Positions 59,572-64,000 of a DNA stretch of 64,000 nucleotides are shown piece by piece. Source of the stretch: Lathyrus oleraceus (lineage: Eukaryota; Streptophyta; Magnoliopsida; Fabales; Fabaceae); NCBI RefSeq assembly GCF_024323335.1, contig NC_066584.1:418725819-418789818 (forward strand), in the 5' to 3' direction. Both the position numbers and the translations under genes were made by a program. Positions within the stretch are counted from its first letter, which is position 1. Every line of letters starts with the position of its first letter. The notes beneath the pieces were generated by a model. It searched no databases. It was given only the letters and a program-made list of their open reading frames with translations, and was not told the DNA's origin.

Positions 59572-60879
59572 CTACTGAGGAGGTGGGTGCGGGAAATGCA
59601 ACATCAACTGTCGCATCATGCTGCTCATCTCATCCAACATCGCTCCCTGACGGGCTTGCTCGATGCCTTGCCTTTGCTGTTCAGTCCTCAAGTCACATAT
59701 CTCGGTTTGTACCCAGCTCCATTGGTCAGTTGACCAAGATGATGAACCCGCCGCCTGCTGGGTGGGTTCTTGATGCTCTGGGACAAACTTCTCAGGAGGT
59801 GCTTGAGGATCTTCTTCTTCTATTTCCGTTCCTTCTTCCTGGTCATCCATAAATTGCTCACCTGCATTAAAATGGTCAGTTTCGTGGTCTTCATCCGCAT
59901 CGGGATCGGTGCTCACATATAACCAATTAGCACAGTCAATAATAGAAACTCTATCCGGATCCGGAAGAGCGATGACAAACCTTTTATGAATGAGTACGGA
60001 ATAATAAGTAGGGGAAACCGCAATCATACCTTGGGAAATCAGAGCAGACATGTCAATTTTTGTGTTACCTGCAATTGGCGTGTCCTAGAGTAAAACAGTC
60101 TGATACCCGAAATGCAATGCAATTTGGGTGATCATTCCTCCCACGGATATGCCTCTGGAGTTTGCTCGGCCGACTCTACCCAGGTAGTTTGCTGCAAAGG
60201 CAGCTACATTGATGGTCTTGGTTTGAGCCATCAAGTACATGAAGAATAACTCTCTCTGAGTAGCTACCCCAGTGTTGTCGCCTCTACCGAACAGGGTATA
60301 GGCTAAACCTTTTTGGGCGTACCTGAAACAGGGATTCTGGATGCCCGAGGCTTTCGCACCTTTGGAGGAGTAGTCCATCCTCCCAGTTATGGCGATCCAG
60401 AAATCCTTAGGAGAGAACCCGTCTGGGACCGCTCCGGGTCCGTTCAGAGGGAGTCGGAGTATTGCAGCTAACTCCTCAACAGACAATTCATGATAATTGT
60501 TAAACAACCGGAAACGTAAGGTGCCGAAATAATAACTAGTTGTGTTAATCCACCGCTTTTCCAGCTGGAACTCCAAAGTGCTGAGGAACTCGAGAGTAAT
60601 GCGCTCATAGGTCGGCGCCTCCAAACTCATAAACTCGAGCATGCCCAAAACATGGAACATGCGGTCTACCTCAATTTTCAGCCCTAGAGCGTTCAGAGTA
60701 TGCTCACACATATACCTGGTCGGCGTGAGCTTGCGCTTCCGGTGAATTTGGTATCGTCGTTCTCGCTCCGGATTATCAAACACAATGTTGTGTGGATTAG
60801 GATTCCGACTTGGGCGCTTCCGGGACTTCTCCATCTCTTCAAGTTGTTGCTTTCCGGTAAGGATTCTTCGTGGGGGCAT
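59572..60879 (-). pseudogene. ATHILA ORF1-like / putative plant transposon protein, one amber codon
   Basis: One reading frame of 435 codons with a single in-frame TAG at 60085-60087. The 264 residues before it begin MPPRRILTGKQQLEEMEKSR, with a basic N-terminus. A conserved region around residues 55-260 (YMCEHTLNALGLKIEVDRMF, LRFRLFNNYHELSVEELAAI, FWIAITGRMDYSSKGAKASG) resembles ATHILA ORF1 / Transposase_32-type proteins of Athila-related elements. The remainder (60051-59572) is acidic and ends in a Gln/Met-rich helix and a proline tail. The function of this family is not established. The amber codon could be one C-to-T change in a CAG codon. Confidence 0.72.
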
Positions 60880-60953
60880 TTTGGACCTGCAAAAAATAGC
60901 AATATTCCGAACTGTCGAGTTAGGAAAATCTGAAACCGTGGTAATGACCGGTG

Positions 60954-62270
60954 TGAAGTCAAGCTTCTATATGATGAATGTTTTTGATGAAGACAAAAAT
61001 CCAAGCAACATGAAGGCAAAAATGTTATTCTATGATAAAGCATCTTGATTCAAGAAGTTAAGCTTTTCACTTCAAGAAGGTATAATGAGAATATTTACCT
61101 TCACTAAAGTCTTAGATGCTCAAGTATTCATATGACTATTGCATAACTTTTCATTGTGCATGGAAAATAACTTAGAATAATTTTTTGCATTTTCAAACTG
61201 GGTAAATTGATTTACCTATAAGGGAAATCGATTTACCACTGAAGCTTACATATTTTTTAAAAGCAAAATTTAAATTTTTTCACTTAGGTAAATCGATTTA
61301 CCACTTAGGGAAATCGATTTACCACTGGAGCATTACATTTCCAAAAGTGAAATTTCAAGTTTTTTAACTAGGTAAATCGATTTACCTCTTAGGGAAATCG
61401 ATTTACCACCGAAAGATTTTGAAAATTTTTAAACGTTGCAACAGGGTAATCGATTTACCCATTATGTAAATCGATTTACCACTGTGCGTTTCTGAAAAAT
61501 CAGTGGCTGTTCATACACCTCTTCATGCACCATTTCCTGGAATCTTTTCATTTCATCTTTGACAATTGTTCAAGATTTTTTCAGAACATTACCATGTTTC
61601 ACTTGAGGTGTTATGTGCATATAAATACATGATCTTTCAAATTCAAATTTCACCTCTTCCAATCAATCTCTTAGAATTTTCAGAATTCACACTTATTGTT
61701 TTAAATCTTCATTCAAGATTTTTCTGCATATTTTCATATCATTCAAAACAGAAAATTCTTGAGCAATCTAATATTTTTGTGTGGTGAATTATTTTCATTG
61801 GAAGAGAAGATCAAGCAAATTGATATATCACTTTGTGTGATCATTTTACTACAAACTTTACATTCAATCCATTATTGTAATCCATATCTTATTTTTTAAT
61901 TGTTGAAAAATAAGATTGTGTGTTTTGTAAACACCTTGCTGTCCAGGCTTGTTGGAAGCAAGAGAGTTGAGTTTGAGAGGATTGTTCTCATATCAACTTG
62001 GTAAATCACAAGAGGTTGTTCTTGGTGATTGTGTCTGTCGTGTACACGTCATAATAAATAGTAAATTCTCTTTCGTGTTGAAAGGGGAGTGGAGTACTCT
62101 CGATCTGTGAGGAGAACCACTATACATCGTTGTATCCTTTATCTTCCGCACTTTACCGTTTTTCATCACTTAAGCATTTCAGAAAGTAAAAGTCATAAAC
62201 CGGCAAAATTCCAGAAAAATACTCTAAGTGCCTCATTCATCCCCCCTCTAAGGTACTCCTTAAACTTTCA
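60954..62270 (+). mobile_element. 5' LTR of the Sirevirus (about 1.3 kb)
   Basis: The end at 62270 (AAACTTTCA) is fixed by the PBS. The start is set at TGAAGTCAAGC (60954), which pairs with the terminal CTTTCA; 60952 is an alternative. It contains eight ATCGAT-centred palindromes (61201-61480) and a TATA box (TATAAATA, 61620-61627). Near the end is the CCCCCCTCTAAGG run typical of this lineage. Short open frames inside are not genes. Confidence 0.8.
61201..61480. repeat. Array of eight GGTAAATCGATTTACC palindromes
   Basis: Four pairs start near 61201/61222, 61287/61308, 61371/61392 and 61444/61464. Most are perfect or one-change copies of the 16-bp palindrome; the second member of each pair usually begins GGGAAATCG. 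Pairs recur every 73-86 bases and end 140 bases before the TATA box. Palindromes upstream of the promoter are known for Sirevirus LTRs. Confidence 0.9.
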
Positions 62271-62272
62271 AT

Positions 62273-62284
62273 TGGTATCAGAGT
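62273..62284 (+). promoter_or_regulatory. Primer-binding site, initiator Met tRNA (Sirevirus)
   Basis: TGGTATCAGAGT lies two bases after the LTR end, complementary to the 3' end of plant initiator tRNA-Met except for the last base. Confidence 0.88.
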
Positions 62285-62317
62285 AGGTTATAGGTAACCT
62301 GTTCCTAAAAGATTCGC

Positions 62318-64000
62318 ATGGCTTCCGCAAGCACGAATTCGGTTTTCAAAGACGGTGGAAGTAGTAACAAACCACCACTTTTCTCTGGAGAATATTTTGA
62401 TTTTTGGAAGATCCGTATGAAGGCACATCTAGAAGCCCAAGGAGAAGGCATATGGGAAGCCGTTGAAAATGGTCCACATAATCCTACGAGTGTGATCAAT
62501 GGCGTTGGTACTCCAAAGATAAAGAGTTTGTACGATGAAGATGATAAGAAAAAATTCTTAAATGAAAAGAAAGCAATAAACATTCTTCAAAGTACTTTAA
62601 GCATGGATGAGTTCTTCTGCATATCTCAATGCAAGTCGGCGAAAGAAATATGGGACACCTTAGTGGAGACACATGAAGGCACCGCCGAAGTAAAGAGATC
62701 AAGGTTGAATACATTAAGTCAAGAATATGAGATGTTTAGAATGTTGCCCGGAGAATCCATCGTGGCGATACAAAAGAGATTTGTTCACTTGACAAACCAT
62801 TTGATTGCTCTTGGAAAAACATTTACAAATGACGATCTCAATCTTAAAGTACTAAGATCATTGACTCGAGAATGACAACCGAAGGTGACGGCTATCTCCG
62901 AAAAGAAAAGTCTTTCAACAATGACGTTCGCATCACTCTTTGGCAAACTTCAAGAACATGAGTTAGAACTTGGTAGGCTTGAGAAACATGAATGCCAAGA
63001 AAAGAAATCTAAAGGGATTGCCTTGAAGGTAGACTCAAAAGAACATAAAGATGATGACGCATTGGAGGAAGATGAGAATTTCATGCTCCTTGTTGAAAGG
63101 CTTGGTAAGTTCTTTAACAAAAATGATAAATCCTTTAACGCTAAAAAGAATAGACATTTCAGGAAAAAGGAGGCCACCACATCTACGCAAGATGTAACAT
63201 GCTACGAATATGGAAAACAAGGCCACATAAAGCCGAAATGTCCTAAACTTTCAAAGAAAGGAGGATTCAAGAGCAAGAAGGATTTCAAAAATAAAAAGGC
63301 TTATCTTGCATGGGAGGACAATGAAATTAGTTCTTCATCCGGATCGGATAGCGAGGAATGTGCAAACTTGGCGCTAATGGCTTCACATCATTCCGGTGAT
63401 GAAGAAGAGGTTAGTAATAATTTTTCTATTTTTGATGATGATGCACAAGATGCAATTAATGAATTGTTAAATGAGTGCAAAATTCTTTATAAAACTATAT
63501 CATCTCAAAAGAAACAAATTTCTTCCTTGGAAGAAAAGATTGAGGCTTTTGAAAATAAGAAACAAGAGATGATTAGTGAAAAGAAAAATTTTGTATGTCT
63601 AGAGTGTGAGTCTCTCTCGTTCCAAATTGTCCAACTTAAAAGAGTCCTTGAAAGATATGAAAAAGGACAAATTGGTTTGGAAGGGGTTCTTATCCAACAA
63701 AGGTACTCAAATGACAAAAGTGGACTTGGTTACTCCAAATTTTTTAAACCAAGTACAAGTAAAACTATCTTTGTAAGGCCTAAGGATCAACCTCCAAAAG
63801 AAAGAGACAACACACCAAAAGTAGTGCATCAACATCCTAAAAAGAAAAAGTTTATCAAGAAAAAGTCTTTCGTTCCTAGATACAAAAGCAATTTTGAACC
63901 AACCTGTTTTTATTGTGGTATTATTGGCCATACACCTAATGCTTGCTACATTAGAAATTTTAGTGTAGCAAAAGGGCATTATGTTTGGGTTGAGAAAGGT
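62318..64000 (+). pseudogene. gag: Sirevirus gag, one opal codon, partial
   Basis: The frame opens at MASASTNSVFKDGG, 34 bases after the PBS, and runs 561 codons to the window end with one TGA at 62873-62875. Residues 15-185 form a UBN2/DUF4219-like gag domain (PPLFSGEYFDFWKIRMKAHL, AKEIWDTLVETHEGTAEVKR). A first knuckle near 295 reads CYEYGKQGHIKPKC, with Tyr in place of the second Cys. After an acidic stretch comes a coiled coil (about 375-450). A second knuckle near 530 (CFYCGIIGHTPNAC) is intact. Protease and pol would follow outside. The TGA stands where the family has Trp. Confidence 0.86.

Larger units (their letters stand above)
56825..60953 (-). mobile_element. Athila-like non-autonomous LTR retrotransposon, 5' end interrupted
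   Basis: On the minus strand: an ORF (60879-59572), 1.3 kb of non-coding interior, a purine-rich GTTTGGGGTTT tract and a 1.4 kb 3' LTR (58248-56825). There is no protease, RT or integrase, so it depends on other elements. Its 5' LTR is not seen because a Sirevirus starts about 70 bases upstream of the ORF. It is inserted in the Ogre-2 3' UTR. Confidence 0.7.
60954..64000 (+). mobile_element. Sirevirus-type Ty1/copia retrotransposon, 5' part, truncated by window end
   Basis: LTR (60954-62270), an initiator-Met PBS three bases further, and a gag frame running off the window. The palindrome array in the LTR, the long gag with UBN2-like domain and two knuckles, and the LTR start text (TTTTTGATGAAGACAAA, 60984-61000) point to the Sirevirus (Maximus/SIRE) lineage. 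It is inserted about 70 bases upstream of the Athila-like ORF. Confidence 0.85.

Noticed and set aside
61201..61480. CRISPR-like regular repeats
   Set aside because: The repeats are perfect palindromes inside a copia LTR, spacers are themselves repeated, and the context is a plant retrotransposon.

Overview
The window looks like a piece of a large, repeat-rich legume nuclear genome. I infer a Fabeae-type genome (pea, vetch, lentil, Lathyrus) because Ogre-type Ty3/gypsy elements dominate: their LTRs are about 5 kb, the primer-binding site matches tRNA-Arg, an extra ORF1 lies upstream of gag, and a short intron separates protease from reverse transcriptase. I found no convincing host gene, tRNA, rRNA or CRISPR array. 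Nearly everything recognisable is transposable-element DNA, much of it nested.

Layout. (1) 1-13938, minus strand: 5' part of an Ogre-like element (Ogre-1), read from its 4.8 kb 5' LTR (9120-13938) through PBS, ORF1, a frameshifted gag-protease and an intron into an undamaged RT/RNase H/integrase frame that leaves the window at base 1. (2) 13939-21200: AT-rich intergenic DNA with a possible old LTR fragment, a TRIM element (19318-20079) and a MITE inside one of the TRIM's LTRs. (3) 21200-26400: a decayed Tat-lineage Ty3/gypsy gag-pol remnant on the plus strand. Its gag is split by a Sirevirus-like LTR, and that LTR is split in turn by a 1.2 kb Athila-like solo LTR. (4) 26400-34533: degenerate Ty1/copia and unclassified remnants, a 37-bp minisatellite, an (AT)n tract inside a copia RNase H remnant, and a second 1.2 kb solo LTR with a perfect 5-bp target duplication.

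(5) 34534-56819, plus strand: a second, heavily mutated Ogre-like element (Ogre-2) with 5' LTR, PBS, ORF1, gag, protease, intron, RT/RH/INT and a long repeat-filled 3' UTR. Its RT is interrupted by a 4776-bp solo Ogre LTR in the opposite orientation, bounded by a perfect CGAAG duplication. (6) 56825-60953, minus strand: an Athila-like non-autonomous element (LTR, non-coding interior, one ORF with a single amber codon) inserted in the Ogre-2 3' UTR. (7) 60954-64000, plus strand: a Sirevirus-type Ty1/copia element (LTR with palindrome array, iMet PBS, gag), probably inserted in (6) and cut by the window end.

The genes are retrotransposon genes. ORF1 has no assigned function, gag would form the particle, protease processes it, RT with two RNase H domains copies the RNA, and integrase inserts it. 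Only the Ogre-1 pol and ORF1 look undamaged. The most notable signals outside the coding regions are a PBS-like copy in the U5 of three Ogre LTRs, a phase-2 intron shared by both Ogre copies, short palindromic or GC-rich arrays just upstream of the TATA box in unrelated LTR families, and a motif array in the Ogre 3' UTR.
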